A program made the position numbers and the translations under genes. The notes beneath the pieces are model-generated. The model saw only the letters and a list, made by a program, of their open reading frames with translations, ran no database searches and had not been told where the DNA came from. Shown in pieces: positions 7,209 through 15,005 of a stretch of DNA of 27,858 nucleotides. Each line of letters opens with the position of its first letter. Position 1 is the first letter of the stretch. Origin of the DNA: Methylacidiphilum caldifontis (lineage in GTDB: Bacteria > Verrucomicrobiota > Verrucomicrobiia > Methylacidiphilales > CAMAQI01); the NCBI GenBank assembly GCA_945860255.1, contig CAMAQI010000009.1, forward strand, positions 1 to 27,858, in the 5' to 3' direction.

Positions 7209-7951
7209 TTGTCCGCTGCGACCGAGATCCGGTCGCCTATTTTCAGTTCATTTCCTTTTTCTACGCGCTCAATCAGAGCCACGCTCACGTGCTCTCGCAC
7301 TTGTAAAACTTTTAACTTACCAATCAGGAGATTGTCTCGAAAGACTCGAAATGGCATTCCAATTTTGACTTCTTGTGTTTGGCCGAGATTCATAATGACT
7401 GAACCTAGCTCTTTATTCACATCAAGAATTTGACCCTCTTTCAGGTCACGCCCTATTGTAAACCGTGCGGCTCCTCTTCCTTCAAGATACTCTCTTGTCG
7501 AACGAAGAACTGCTTCGTATTCAGATCGCTTCTGAGGGTCTAGCCCCTGTGCCTGTTTGAGCAAGCTTTGAGTTGAATAAACCCATTTTTCTAAAAGTTC
7601 CGCTCCATCGCGACGTGCTTTCTCTGCTTGATAAACCTCTTTCACGGCTTCGACAACTCGGTTTTGAAGCCGTTTTTCGTCTGCCGTGAGGGCATCGACT
7701 CCCAATGCTTCGTTTTTGAGACGAAGCTCTTCGTACGCCTGGCGCCACATCAAGACCTCAGAGTTGGAGAGCATGAGGCTCTCCTGAGTTGCCTTGAGAC
7801 GTTTTTCCAGTCGCTCGATGCGATCTGTTTCACTCTCCTGTTTCAAAGAACGTTCAGTTGAAGACTCTGCCTCAACTGGGGTAACTCCAAGAGCTACACC
7901 GATTAATATGATCTTTACCAATCCCTGCCACCAGTGGATTGAGAAAATCAT
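7205..7951 (-). CDS. Predicted exported coiled-coil protein of unknown function inside the S10 operon
   Basis: I do not recognise a named family. The 248 residues begin with a signal peptide: a hydrophobic stretch at about 9-24 (QGLVKIILIGVALGVT) and a possible cleavage after VEA at 26-28. Residues 30-160 are charged and heptad-like, predicted coiled coil or long helices (for example RIERLEKRLKATQESLMLSN). Residues about 165-245 change character to short beta strands with glycine turns, VIMNLGQTQEVKIGMPFRVF and KGNELKIGDRISV, resembling small beta-barrel domains of envelope proteins. The start is 5 bases after the rpsS stop and the stop overlaps the rplV ATG by ATGA. Nothing about it suggests a ribosomal protein; a cell-envelope role is inferred. 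Its level would follow ribosomal protein synthesis. Confidence 0.85.
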   Translation of the reverse strand: MIFSIHWWQGLVKIILIGVALGVTPVEAESSTERSLKQESETDRIERLEKRLKATQESLMLSNSEVLMWRQAYEELRLKNEALGVDALTADEKRLQNRVVEAVKEVYQAEKARRDGAELLEKWVYSTQSLLKQAQGLDPQKRSEYEAVLRSTREYLEGRGAARFTIGRDLKEGQILDVNKELGSVIMNLGQTQEVKIGMPFRVFRDNLLIGKLKVLQVREHVSVALIERVEKGNELKIGDRISVAADK

Positions 7952-7956
7952 TGCGA

Positions 7957-8235
7957 TTACTTCGCTACTTTTTCTGTGTGACTACCGTGACGCTTGAAGG
8001 TACGAGTCGGAGAGAATTCCCCGAGACGATGACCGACCATGTTTTCCGTCACGTATACTGAGTTAAAAATTTTTCCATTATGAACCATAAACGTGTGTCC
8101 CACGAAGTCTGGTGTCACTAAAGAACGTCGCGACCAAGTTTTGATCGGTTTCTTTGCAATGGCTGAGTTCATCTTGTCGATTTTAGCCAAGAGATGGCCA
8201 TCAACAAACGGTCCTTTTTTTAAGCTACGTCCCAT
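7957..8235 (-). CDS. rpsS: 30S ribosomal protein S19
   Basis: A 92-residue protein, MGRSLKKGPFVDGHLLAKID, with KTWSRRSLVTPDFVGHTFMV, the HNGKIFNSVYVTENMVGHRL segment and GEFSPTRTFKRHG. S19 pairs with S13 in the head of the small subunit. Length is normal. It follows rplB by 6 bases. In nearly all bacteria rplV comes next; here the exported coiled-coil gene intervenes. Confidence 0.98.
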   Translation of the reverse strand: MGRSLKKGPFVDGHLLAKIDKMNSAIAKKPIKTWSRRSLVTPDFVGHTFMVHNGKIFNSVYVTENMVGHRLGEFSPTRTFKRHGSHTEKVAK

Positions 8236-8241
8236 AAAACT

Positions 8242-9084
8242 TTATTTCTTTTTCTTTCGGCGCTCAACAATGAAGCGATCCGATGGCTTTTGTTTTTTAC
8301 GGGTCTTTAGGCCCTTAGCCAATTGTCCCCAAGGAGAGACGAGATGTTGGCGTCCGCCACCACCTTTTGACTTACCTTCACCACCACCATTGGGGTGATC
8401 GACTGGATTCATGGCCATACCACGTACTGTGGGACGGACACCAAGCCAACGTTTACGGCCCGCTTTTCCAAGTGAAATATTTTCGTGATCGAGATTTCCG
8501 ACTTGTCCGATCGTTGCGAGACACAAAGCATGAACTCTGCGAATCTCACCGGATGGCAAGCGAATCTGAGCGTATTCTGCATCGACTGACATCAGAATTG
8601 CAGCAGAGCCAGCCGAACGAACGATTTGCGCTCCGCGACCTGATGTGAGTTCGATGTTGTGAATTTGAACACCAAGAGGAATCTTATTCAAAGGAAGAGC
8701 ATTTCCGACAATCGGTTCAGCATCCGGTCCGCTTTGAAGAGTTGTTCCGACCTTCAATCCCACAGGTGCGATAATATAACGTTTTTCGTTATCTTCGTAC
8801 TTAAGGAGAGCAATGTGAGCGGTACGATTCGGATCATATTCAATGGATTCAACAACGGCCTTCATGCCGGTCTTGTTTCGTTTAAAATCAATGAAACGAT
8901 ATCGTTGCTTATGCCCGCCACCAATGTGACGGGAGGTACAGCGACCGTGGGCGTTGCGGCCTCCGGATCTCTTTTTGGGTTCTGTTAAGCTCCACTCAGG
9001 TTTGCTTTTAGTGATTTCTGAAAAGTCAGAAAGCGCTGTAAAGCGTAATGATGGAGTCAGGGGGCGAAATGTTTTGAGTCCCAT
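8242..9084 (-). CDS. rplB: 50S ribosomal protein L2
   Basis: The 280-residue protein has GRNAHGRCTSRHIGGGHKQR, YRFIDFKRNKTGMKAVVESI, YDPNRTAHIALLKYEDNEKR and the C-terminal GVRPTVRGMAMNPVDHPNGG. L2 is a core 23S rRNA binder next to the peptidyl-transferase centre. The conserved Asp-His pair of the NPVDHP motif is present, but the second histidine of the common DHPHGGG is Asn here, and the following loop KSKGGGGRQHLVSPWGQLAK is glycine-rich. I regard this as lineage variation. Normal length and position after rplW. Confidence 0.98.
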   Translation of the reverse strand: MGLKTFRPLTPSLRFTALSDFSEITKSKPEWSLTEPKKRSGGRNAHGRCTSRHIGGGHKQRYRFIDFKRNKTGMKAVVESIEYDPNRTAHIALLKYEDNEKRYIIAPVGLKVGTTLQSGPDAEPIVGNALPLNKIPLGVQIHNIELTSGRGAQIVRSAGSAAILMSVDAEYAQIRLPSGEIRRVHALCLATIGQVGNLDHENISLGKAGRKRWLGVRPTVRGMAMNPVDHPNGGGEGKSKGGGGRQHLVSPWGQLAKGLKTRKKQKPSDRFIVERRKKKK

Positions 9085-9088
9085 AACT

Positions 9089-9379
9089 TTAGATCAGTTC
9101 GATTTTCTCACCGGTTTTCAACGTAACAACCGCTTTTTTCATTGCGGAAGACATACCTGTACGACCAAATCCACCCAAGTGACCACGCTTGATTTTGGGT
9201 TTGACGCGCATAGTATTAACGCTGACCACGTTTTTGTTATAAATTCTTTTTACAGCATGCTTGATCTCTTGCTTAGTCGCAGAGAGAGCCACTTCAAAAA
9301 CGTACTGTCCCTTTTCATTGAGAGCAGAACCTTTTTCAGTTACACGTGTATTTTTAATGATGTCAAATGGATCACGCAT
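9089..9379 (-). CDS. rplW: 50S ribosomal protein L23
   Basis: A 96-residue protein whose N-terminal half (FDIIKNTRVTEKGSALNEKG, YVFEVALSATKQEIKHAVKR) and following VVSVNTMRVKPKIKR match L23. L23 lies at the tunnel exit and docks trigger factor and SRP. Length is in the normal range of 94-100. Six bases follow rplD and 4 bases precede rplB. Confidence 0.97.
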   Translation of the reverse strand: MRDPFDIIKNTRVTEKGSALNEKGQYVFEVALSATKQEIKHAVKRIYNKNVVSVNTMRVKPKIKRGHLGGFGRTGMSSAMKKAVVTLKTGEKIELI

Positions 9380-9384
9380 AGTGC

Positions 9385-9999
9385 TTATCCCTTCAATCGG
9401 TTAGAGAGTTTCTCGAAAGCTACTTCGGTGATGACGATTTTGTCATAGAGAAGAATATCTTCTGCATTGACGAGATCTGCCGTTGTCGTAGCCACTTCTG
9501 GATGGTTACGGGAAGCGAGATAAATATTGTTATTTAGCTCACCAAGTACCAAAAGAATGGAACCTTCACCCTTAACGGATTGAATCTGTCCCAAGAGCTC
9601 TTTGGTGTTTGGTTTTGAAATTTTGAAGTCGGCAATGAAAAGAACTTCTCCTTTTTTAACGCGCTCACTGATTGCTTTATTCAAAGCGAGTCGTTTGACC
9701 CGTTTAGGGATGTTCTTTGTGTAATCGCGAGGATGCGGTCCGAAAACCACACCACCGCCACGCCAGATAGGAGAAGCAAAGTAACCGGCACGAGCACGTC
9801 CCGTTCCTTTTTGGCGCCACGGTTTTTTACCGGTTTTCTTAACCGTTCCTTTGGTCTTTACACAGTGAGTACCGGCACGACGTGCGGCTTGATAACCGAC
9901 AACAGTCTCGTGAAGGGCTTGTGTCCCACGGCCATTTTTAATAAGTTCGACGCCTAGTTTTTCACTGGCAACTTCAAACGATAAAGCGGTAGCTTTCAT
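9385..9999 (-). CDS. rplD: 50S ribosomal protein L4
   Basis: The 204-residue product contains the rRNA-binding loop of L4, KPWRQKGTGRARAGYFASPI then WRGGGVVFGPHPRDYTKNIP, and a C-terminal domain with DKIVITEVAFEKLSNRLKG. In E. coli, L4 represses the S10 operon through the S10 leader; here the S10 block has no separate leader because rpsJ follows fusA by 3 bases, so that control point is probably missing or moved. It starts 3 bases after rplC. Confidence 0.97.
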   Translation of the reverse strand: MKATALSFEVASEKLGVELIKNGRGTQALHETVVGYQAARRAGTHCVKTKGTVKKTGKKPWRQKGTGRARAGYFASPIWRGGGVVFGPHPRDYTKNIPKRVKRLALNKAISERVKKGEVLFIADFKISKPNTKELLGQIQSVKGEGSILLVLGELNNNIYLASRNHPEVATTTADLVNAEDILLYDKIVITEVAFEKLSNRLKG

Positions 10000-10002
10000 A
10001 CG

Positions 10003-10701
10003 TTATTTCTTTCCTTTGGATTCCTTCATCGGATTCTTAGGCTTGCCACTTGCAACAACGACTTTCGGCTTCGGTTGACCCTTAATTGCAGGTCGAACGA
10101 TCACGAGAGTTCCGTTACCGCCAGGGACTGCTCCAGCGATGATAATCGTGTTATCTTCTGGACGAATCTGAATCACTTCGAGATTTTGCATCGTGGTGCG
10201 AACATCTCCAAAATGACCGGGCATTTTCTTGTTTCTAAAAACTAAACCAGGGGTCGAACGAGTTCCGATCGATCCGTTACGTCGATGCATCTTAGAACCG
10301 TGAGCTGCGGGTTGACCGTGGAAATTGTGGCGTTTGATCGTACCCGAGAAACCGTGTCCCTTCGAGGTTCCAATCACATCAACCAACATTCCCTTGGTGA
10401 AACGCTCGACCGTGAGCGTATCGCCTACCTTAAATTCTTCCTCTTTAGTACGAAATTCACGTACGTAACGTTTTGTCGTGACTCCTGCTTTCTTGAAGTG
10501 TCCAATGACAGGCTTCGTCAAGCGGGATTCCTTTTGGTCAATCAATCCAACTTGAATCGAATCGTAACCTTCTTTGATTTTCGACTTTACTTGAACCACA
10601 ACATTGGGTTCAACCGTTACCACCGTTGCTGGACGAATGATCCCAGCATCATCATAGATGCGGGTCATCCCAGCTTTAATTCCAATCACTCCTGATTTCA
10701 T
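10003..10701 (-). CDS. rplC: 50S ribosomal protein L3
   Basis: A 232-residue protein starting MKSGVIGIKAGMTRIYDDAG with the central signature GTSKGHGFSGTIKRHNFHGQ, then AAHGSKMHRRNGSIGTRSTP and KMPGHFGDVRTTMQNLEVIQ. L3 reaches into the peptidyl-transferase centre. It is about 20 residues longer than typical owing to a Lys/Pro-rich C-terminal tail after VIVRPAIKGQ. It follows rpsJ by 8 bases. Confidence 0.98.
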   Translation of the reverse strand: MKSGVIGIKAGMTRIYDDAGIIRPATVVTVEPNVVVQVKSKIKEGYDSIQVGLIDQKESRLTKPVIGHFKKAGVTTKRYVREFRTKEEEFKVGDTLTVERFTKGMLVDVIGTSKGHGFSGTIKRHNFHGQPAAHGSKMHRRNGSIGTRSTPGLVFRNKKMPGHFGDVRTTMQNLEVIQIRPEDNTIIIAGAVPGGNGTLVIVRPAIKGQPKPKVVVASGKPKNPMKESKGKK

Positions 10702-10709
10702 ACATTACC

Positions 10710-11018
10710 TCAGATTTTAATCGTGATATCCACACCCGCAGGGAGATTGAGTTTCTTCAACTCATCCACTGTTTTCGCTGTCGGCTGCATGATATCGATC
10801 ATGCGCTTATGGGTTCGGAGTTCAAATTGATCCATGCTCTTCTTATCGACGTGAGGAGAGCGATTCACGGTATAACGCTCGATCTTTACAGGAAGCGGGA
10901 TAGGGCCAGCAACCGTAGAACCGGTGCGTGTGGCTGTTTCAGCGATCTCAACCGCTGCGCGGTCGAGAAGTCTGTAGTCATACGATTTTAAACGAATACG
11001 AATTTTATTAGCAGCCAT
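10710..11018 (-). CDS. rpsJ: 30S ribosomal protein S10 (NusE)
   Basis: A 102-residue protein with KIRIRLKSYDYRLLDRAAVE, AGPIPLPVKIERYTVNRSPH, and FELRTHKRMIDIMQPTAKTV, which are invariant S10 features. S10 also acts as NusE in antitermination and transcription-translation coupling. Its start is only 3 bases after the fusA stop, so the str and S10 operons are fused with no tuf gene between them. Confidence 0.98.
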   Translation of the reverse strand: MAANKIRIRLKSYDYRLLDRAAVEIAETATRTGSTVAGPIPLPVKIERYTVNRSPHVDKKSMDQFELRTHKRMIDIMQPTAKTVDELKKLNLPAGVDITIKI

Positions 11019-11021
11019 GGC

Positions 11022-13184
11022 TTATCCTTTCTTTTGCTCTGTAATTTGCGCAACGATTTGCGCCGGAACTTGTTCAAAGTGTGAAGGCTCCATTGAGTAA
11101 GCCGCACGTCCTTTGGACATTGAGCGAATCGAGTTCACGTAACCAAACATTTCTGAGAGGGGAACCTCTGCATTGATGTTGGAGCTCTTTCCTTTGTTTT
11201 CCACGTTCATGATTTTTCCGCGGCGACGATTTAAGTCACCCATCATGTCCCCTTGGAATTCATCCGGAGTGGAAACTTCAACTTTCATCATCGGTTCAAG
11301 TAAAATAGTAGCGGCCTTTTTAAGGGCATCTTTCAATGCGAAAATAGCGGCCATCTTAAATGCCAATTCATTCGAATCAACATCATGGTAACTTCCGTCG
11401 ATGATATGAATTTCCATATCAATGACTGGGCTGCCATTGATGATACCGTTGAGAAGAGCCTCTTCAACTCCCTTACGGCAGGCGGGGATATATTCCTTCG
11501 GAATCGTTCCACCGACCACTTTATTTTCAATCGTAATTCCTTTTCCGCGCTCAACAGGAGTCACTGTCAAAACAACGTGACCGTATTGTCCACGACCACC
11601 GGATTGCTTAACAAGCTTCCCTTCTCCCGTCGCTGCCTTCGTGATGGTTTCACGGTAAGCGATCTGAGGAGCACCGGAATTACATTCCACTTTAAATTCA
11701 CGACGCATCCGATCCAAAATAATATCAAGGTGAAGTTCACCCATTCCCGCAATGATCGTCTGACCGGTTTCTTCGTTTGAATTAACAGTAAAGGTAGGAT
11801 CCTCTTCCATCAAACGTTGAAGGCCTTCGCCCATTTTTTCACGATCTGCCTTCGTCTTTGGCTCAACCGCCATCGAGATCACAGGCTCAGGGAAGGAAGG
11901 AGGCTCTAAACGAATCGGATGTCCTTCGGCACAAAGAGTATCTCCGGTCTTGATGTTTTTAACACCAACGAGAGCGGCGATATCACCAGAATAAACGGTT
12001 TCAACATCTTCACGCTTATCGGCTTGAATTTGAACAATACGACTGATCCGCTCATATTTTCCAGATCGAGGATTATAGACCGTATCCCCTTTAGAAACCT
12101 TACCGGAATAAACACGGAAGAATACGAGCTTACCGACAAAAGCATCGGTCCAAAGTTTAAACGCCAAAGAGGCAAATTTTCCAGCGTCATCAGGAAGCGC
12201 AGGCATTGGCTCTTGAGTGTCGGTATTATGACCAACTTGAGGCTCGATATCCACTGGGCTTGGAAGATAATCGATCACCGCATCAACAAGGAATTGAACT
12301 CCTTTGTTTTTGAAGGCCGATCCACCAACCACTGGAACAAATTTATTTGCGAGAACTTGACGACGAATTGCATGCTTAATTTGCATTGCATTCGGCATTT
12401 TCTCTTCAAGGAACATCGTTCCGATTTCATCATCAATGTCTGCAAGAGCGGCAACTAAATCTTGTAGCGCTTTTTCTGCCATTTCTTTATGCTCAGCAGG
12501 AATGTCCTCAATCTCGTAAACGGAACCAATCTTATTGTCATCGGAATAAATAACCGCTTTTTGATTGATGACGTCGATTTGACCTTTGAGATAATCCTCT
12601 TTTCCGAGAGGAATCAAAACGGGCCATGCATTGGCACCGAGTTTCTCACGCATGTCATTGATTGCATTGTCAAAATTTGCACCGACGCGATCCATCTTAT
12701 TGACGAAAGCAATACGAGGAACATTGTACTTCGTCGCTTGGCGCCAGACGGTTTCAGATTGAGGTTGAACCCCAGCAACTGCACAAAACACAGCGATCGC
12801 ACCATCCAAAACACGGAGAGAACGCTCTACTTCGGCAGTAAAGTCAACGTGACCAGGAGTATCAATAATGTTAATACGAAATTTTTGACCTTCGAAAGCC
12901 TTAACGATTCCCGCTTCCTTCTTCTGAGGCCAGAAGCAAGTGGTAGCAGCGGAAGTGATCGTAATACCACGCTCACGCTCTTGTTCCATCCAATCTGTAA
13001 CGGTTGTTCCTTCATGAACCTCACCAATCTTATGGATCGAACCGGTGTAAAATAGAATACGCTCGGTGAGGGTTGTTTTACCCGCATCGATGTGTGCACA
13101 GATCCCGAAGTTACGTGTCTTTTCAAGAACGTAAGCCCGTTTAGGATCGTTGATATTCTTTTTTACTTCTGCTACTGCGCTCAT
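11022..13184 (-). CDS. fusA: Translation elongation factor G
   Basis: EF-G is the GTPase that drives translocation and, with RRF, ribosome recycling. The translation shows G1 (AHIDAGKTTLTERILFYTG), G2 region (RERGITITSAATTCFW), G3 (DTPGHVDFT), G4 (NKMDR), and domain IV/V motifs (SGGRGQYGHVVL, VDSNELAFKMAAIFALKDAL, MSKGRAAYSMEPSHFEQVP). I chose the ATG at 13184 (720 residues) because a GGAG lies 6 bases upstream; an in-frame TTG four codons earlier (13196) would overlap that site and is less likely. The length is slightly above the usual 690-705. rpsG ends 15 bases upstream. Confidence 0.97.
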   Translation of the reverse strand: MSAVAEVKKNINDPKRAYVLEKTRNFGICAHIDAGKTTLTERILFYTGSIHKIGEVHEGTTVTDWMEQERERGITITSAATTCFWPQKKEAGIVKAFEGQKFRINIIDTPGHVDFTAEVERSLRVLDGAIAVFCAVAGVQPQSETVWRQATKYNVPRIAFVNKMDRVGANFDNAINDMREKLGANAWPVLIPLGKEDYLKGQIDVINQKAVIYSDDNKIGSVYEIEDIPAEHKEMAEKALQDLVAALADIDDEIGTMFLEEKMPNAMQIKHAIRRQVLANKFVPVVGGSAFKNKGVQFLVDAVIDYLPSPVDIEPQVGHNTDTQEPMPALPDDAGKFASLAFKLWTDAFVGKLVFFRVYSGKVSKGDTVYNPRSGKYERISRIVQIQADKREDVETVYSGDIAALVGVKNIKTGDTLCAEGHPIRLEPPSFPEPVISMAVEPKTKADREKMGEGLQRLMEEDPTFTVNSNEETGQTIIAGMGELHLDIILDRMRREFKVECNSGAPQIAYRETITKAATGEGKLVKQSGGRGQYGHVVLTVTPVERGKGITIENKVVGGTIPKEYIPACRKGVEEALLNGIINGSPVIDMEIHIIDGSYHDVDSNELAFKMAAIFALKDALKKAATILLEPMMKVEVSTPDEFQGDMMGDLNRRRGKIMNVENKGKSSNINAEVPLSEMFGYVNSIRSMSKGRAAYSMEPSHFEQVPAQIVAQITEQKKG

Positions 13185-13199
13185 AATAAACTCCAAGAC

Positions 13200-13670
13200 T
13201 TAGAAACGAAGATGCGCAAAGGCGCGATTGGCTTGAGCCATTTTGTGAACATCGTCACGTTTCTTAACAGCATTTCCTTGTCCGGAAGCTGCTTCTTTAA
13301 TCTCTGTTGCAAGTGCTTTTTTCATCGCAACCCCTTTACGCTTTGCTGCGTAAGTCACCATCCAACGAAGTGCGAGCGACTGTTGACGCTCAGGAGTCAC
13401 TTCCATCGGAACTTGGTAAGTGGCACCACCGACGCGGCGGGACTTCACTTCCAAACGAGGCTTTGCATTATCAATTGCTTTTTGAAGCGTTTCGAGAGGA
13501 TTACCGTCTTTCTTTTCATTCGAAAGATCGATTGCCCCATAGACAATGCTCTCCGCGGTGGAGCGCTTGCCTGACTTCATCACCGTGGTGATCAGACGAC
13601 CAACCATAGTGGATTCAAATTTTGTATCGGCTTTAATAGCCCTTTTAATTGCGCGACGACGACGTGCCAT
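13200..13670 (-). CDS. rpsG: 30S ribosomal protein S7
   Basis: The 156-residue protein starts MARRRRAIKRAIKADTKFES and contains the S7 elements NAKPRLEVKSRRVGGATYQV, MEVTPERQQSLALRWMVTYA and the C-terminal KKRDDVHKMAQANRAFAHLR. S7 nucleates assembly of the 16S 3' domain and contacts the E site. In E. coli S7 represses its own operon at the rpsL-rpsG junction; here that junction is only 21 bases, too short for the E. coli-type structure. Confidence 0.98.
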   Translation of the reverse strand: MARRRRAIKRAIKADTKFESTMVGRLITTVMKSGKRSTAESIVYGAIDLSNEKKDGNPLETLQKAIDNAKPRLEVKSRRVGGATYQVPMEVTPERQQSLALRWMVTYAAKRKGVAMKKALATEIKEAASGQGNAVKKRDDVHKMAQANRAFAHLRF

Positions 13671-13691
13671 ATTCGTTACCTCAAGAGTACT

Positions 13692-14120
13692 TTATTTTTT
13701 CTTCGCGGGAGCTGCCACAGCCCCTGCTTTCGGCTTCTTAACGCCGTATTTGGAACGAGAAACATTACGATTCAATTTATTGGAATTCGAAGGTCCAACG
13801 GCGCCGAGGGCATCTAATGTACCACGAACGATGTGATAACGAACACCCGGCAAATCCTTGACACGACCACCACGAACCAAGACAATCGAGTGCTCTTGGA
13901 GATTATGGCCTTCACCCGGAATGTAAGCAATGACTTCAATTCCGTTGGTGAGACGAACTTTAGCGACCTTACGCAAAGCGGAGTTCGGCTTTTTAGGGGT
14001 ACGTGTCATCACTTGTAAACAAACTCCACGACGAAAGGGGGAGTTCTTCAAAGCCGGAGACTTTGACTTGTTTTTCAACTGTGTACGACCTTTTCGCACT
14101 AATTGGTTGATGGTTGGCAT
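13692..14120 (-). CDS. rpsL: 30S ribosomal protein S12
   Basis: A 142-residue protein starting MPTINQLVRKGRTQLKNKSK. It carries RTPKKPNSALRKVAKVRLTN and VLVRGGRVKDLPGVRYHIVR, both with the lysines whose substitution is classically linked to streptomycin resistance, so the wild-type state is seen. S12 monitors codon-anticodon pairing in the A site. It is longer than the usual 123-125 because of a C-terminal Ala/Pro/Lys tail (AGAVAAPAKKK). It is the first gene of the ribosomal block; the 296-nt region before it holds hairpins that may control translation. Confidence 0.98.
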   Translation of the reverse strand: MPTINQLVRKGRTQLKNKSKSPALKNSPFRRGVCLQVMTRTPKKPNSALRKVAKVRLTNGIEVIAYIPGEGHNLQEHSIVLVRGGRVKDLPGVRYHIVRGTLDALGAVGPSNSNKLNRNVSRSKYGVKKPKAGAVAAPAKKK

Positions 14121-14126
14121 CTTCTA

Positions 14127-14176
14127 TTCTCTTCGTTAAATTGTTTTGAAAGTTTCTGGAACTAAGACGAAGAGAA
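14127..14176 (-). promoter_or_regulatory. Candidate hairpin sequestering the rpsL ribosome binding region
   Basis: Perfect 10-base inverted repeat: TTCTCTTCGT at 14127-14136 and ACGAAGAGAA at 14167-14176 (plus-strand reading). In the minus-strand transcript the arm ACGAAGAGAA lies 6 bases before the rpsL ATG and includes GAAGAG, the best Shine-Dalgarno-like stretch there. Pairing with the upstream arm would hide it. A translational switch is inferred, not shown. Confidence 0.4.
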
Positions 14177-14225
14177 CGAAGTTTCACTCGACGAGACTCG
14201 CCGTAGTGCTACTTATTTCCCATAC

Positions 14226-14271
14226 GTCCCAGGTGCCAGTAACGATCACCCAGTTTTGCGGGGATCGGGAC
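14226..14271 (-). promoter_or_regulatory. Structured leader upstream of rpsL
   Basis: Within the 296-nt gap between the Cupin_5 gene and rpsL, GTCCC (14226-14230) pairs with GGGAC (14267-14271). Nested inside, GATCACCC (14244-14251) pairs with GGGGATC (14260-14266) with one bulged A, giving a hairpin with an 8-base loop. I found no convincing -35/-10 pair in this gap, although a TTTACA lies near 14317-14322 on the minus strand. The rest of the gap is AT-rich with no ORF. The main promoter of the ribosomal cluster presumably lies here. Confidence 0.3.
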
Positions 14272-14416
14272 AATGACAACTTTTCTATCGCTTGCAAGGA
14301 ATTTTTTTATTTTTTTTGTAAAAACTCATTTTTTGGCATTAAAAATCGAATCTCACGCAATTCCTCTCACGTTTTCTACGAGGAGAAATCGACAAACAGA
14401 GATCTCCTTTCAGAAG

Positions 14417-14902
14417 TTAAATAAATCGCTTTAAAAGTTGATTTTTTGTTAAATTTTTATTCTTTGAGAGATCGTTCTCATCCAAAAAGCGAAAGTCTTT
14501 AAAAAGAAATCCAGGGGCAACCAGACAGGTGACGAGGCTATAATCCCCGAGACTTTCAGCCGCTTGCCATTCTTTTCGTGGAATCATCGCCGTAGGAGTT
14601 CCCTTTAGTTTCAGAGGGGAGATTTTTGTTTTTTTAAGGTTTTTTAAGTTTGTATCGAGCCGATAAAGGGCCAGAGGAGCTCCCTCGAGGTAAATCCACG
14701 ATTCATCGGAGAGGACTTGGTGCCAGCGACTAATCTCTCCTCGATTGAGTAAAAAGTAGATCTGAGTTAACGCGTCTCGGGTTCCCTGTACGGCGATCAC
14801 CTTTGAAGGAGAGCGATAAATCTCTCGGTAAAATCCCCCTTCCGGGTGCGGCTTAAGCCGAAGTGAGCGAATCAAAAATCGGGCACGGAGAGAGATCTTC
14901 AT
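14417..14902 (-). CDS. Cupin_5 (DUF985) family protein
   Basis: The 161-residue product matches the DUF985/Cupin_5 pattern: LKPHPEGGFYREIYRS (residues about 16-31), TQIYFLLNRGEISRWHQVLS with DESWIYLEGAPLALYRL (46-82), then the C-terminal WQAAESLGDYSLVTCLVAPG followed by FLFKDFRFL. The family folds as a single cupin barrel and includes yeast YML079w; its reaction is not established, with sugar-epimerase-like folds suggested by structure. It lies upstream of rpsL on the same strand but 296 bases away, so it is probably a separate unit. The C-terminal tail after residue 141 is Lys/Asn-rich. Confidence 0.88.
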   Translation of the reverse strand: MKISLRARFLIRSLRLKPHPEGGFYREIYRSPSKVIAVQGTRDALTQIYFLLNRGEISRWHQVLSDESWIYLEGAPLALYRLDTNLKNLKKTKISPLKLKGTPTAMIPRKEWQAAESLGDYSLVTCLVAPGFLFKDFRFLDENDLSKNKNLTKNQLLKRFI

Positions 14903-14976
14903 CTTGGGAGAATGAGTTGCCTTAAAAAAATAACAACGTTAAATCGTTTTTCTATTTTCGTCGTACAGAGTCCTCC

Positions 14977-15005
14977 TTGACAGCGAGAATCTCAGCTTCT
15001 AGAAA
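14977..15005 (+). promoter_or_regulatory. Candidate sigma-70 promoter of the exbB operon, possibly giving a leaderless mRNA
   Basis: A perfect TTGACA at 14977-14982 is followed after 17 bases by TAGAAA at 15000-15005 (four of six -10 positions). Transcription would then start near 15011-15012, at the second Met codon (15011) of the downstream gene. No Shine-Dalgarno is visible before either ATG. The consensus quality of the -35 supports a real promoter; the leaderless reading is inference. Confidence 0.4.

Noticed and set aside
8242..9084. Asn in place of the second His in the L2 DHPHGGG motif as a functional lesion
   Set aside because: The key Asp-His pair is intact and this position varies between phyla; treated as lineage variation.
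11919..12458. 179-codon open frame on the plus strand
   Set aside because: It is fully antisense to fusA, whose conserved motifs are clear, and its translation has no recognisable features.
13185..13196. Upstream TTG start of fusA
   Set aside because: It would place the best Shine-Dalgarno (GGAG) inside the coding sequence; the ATG at 13184 is correctly spaced from it.
14121..14416. tRNA or other structured RNA gene in the rpsL upstream gap
   Set aside because: Checked by eye for tRNA T-loop and anticodon patterns on both strands; none found, and the hairpins are better read as an mRNA leader.
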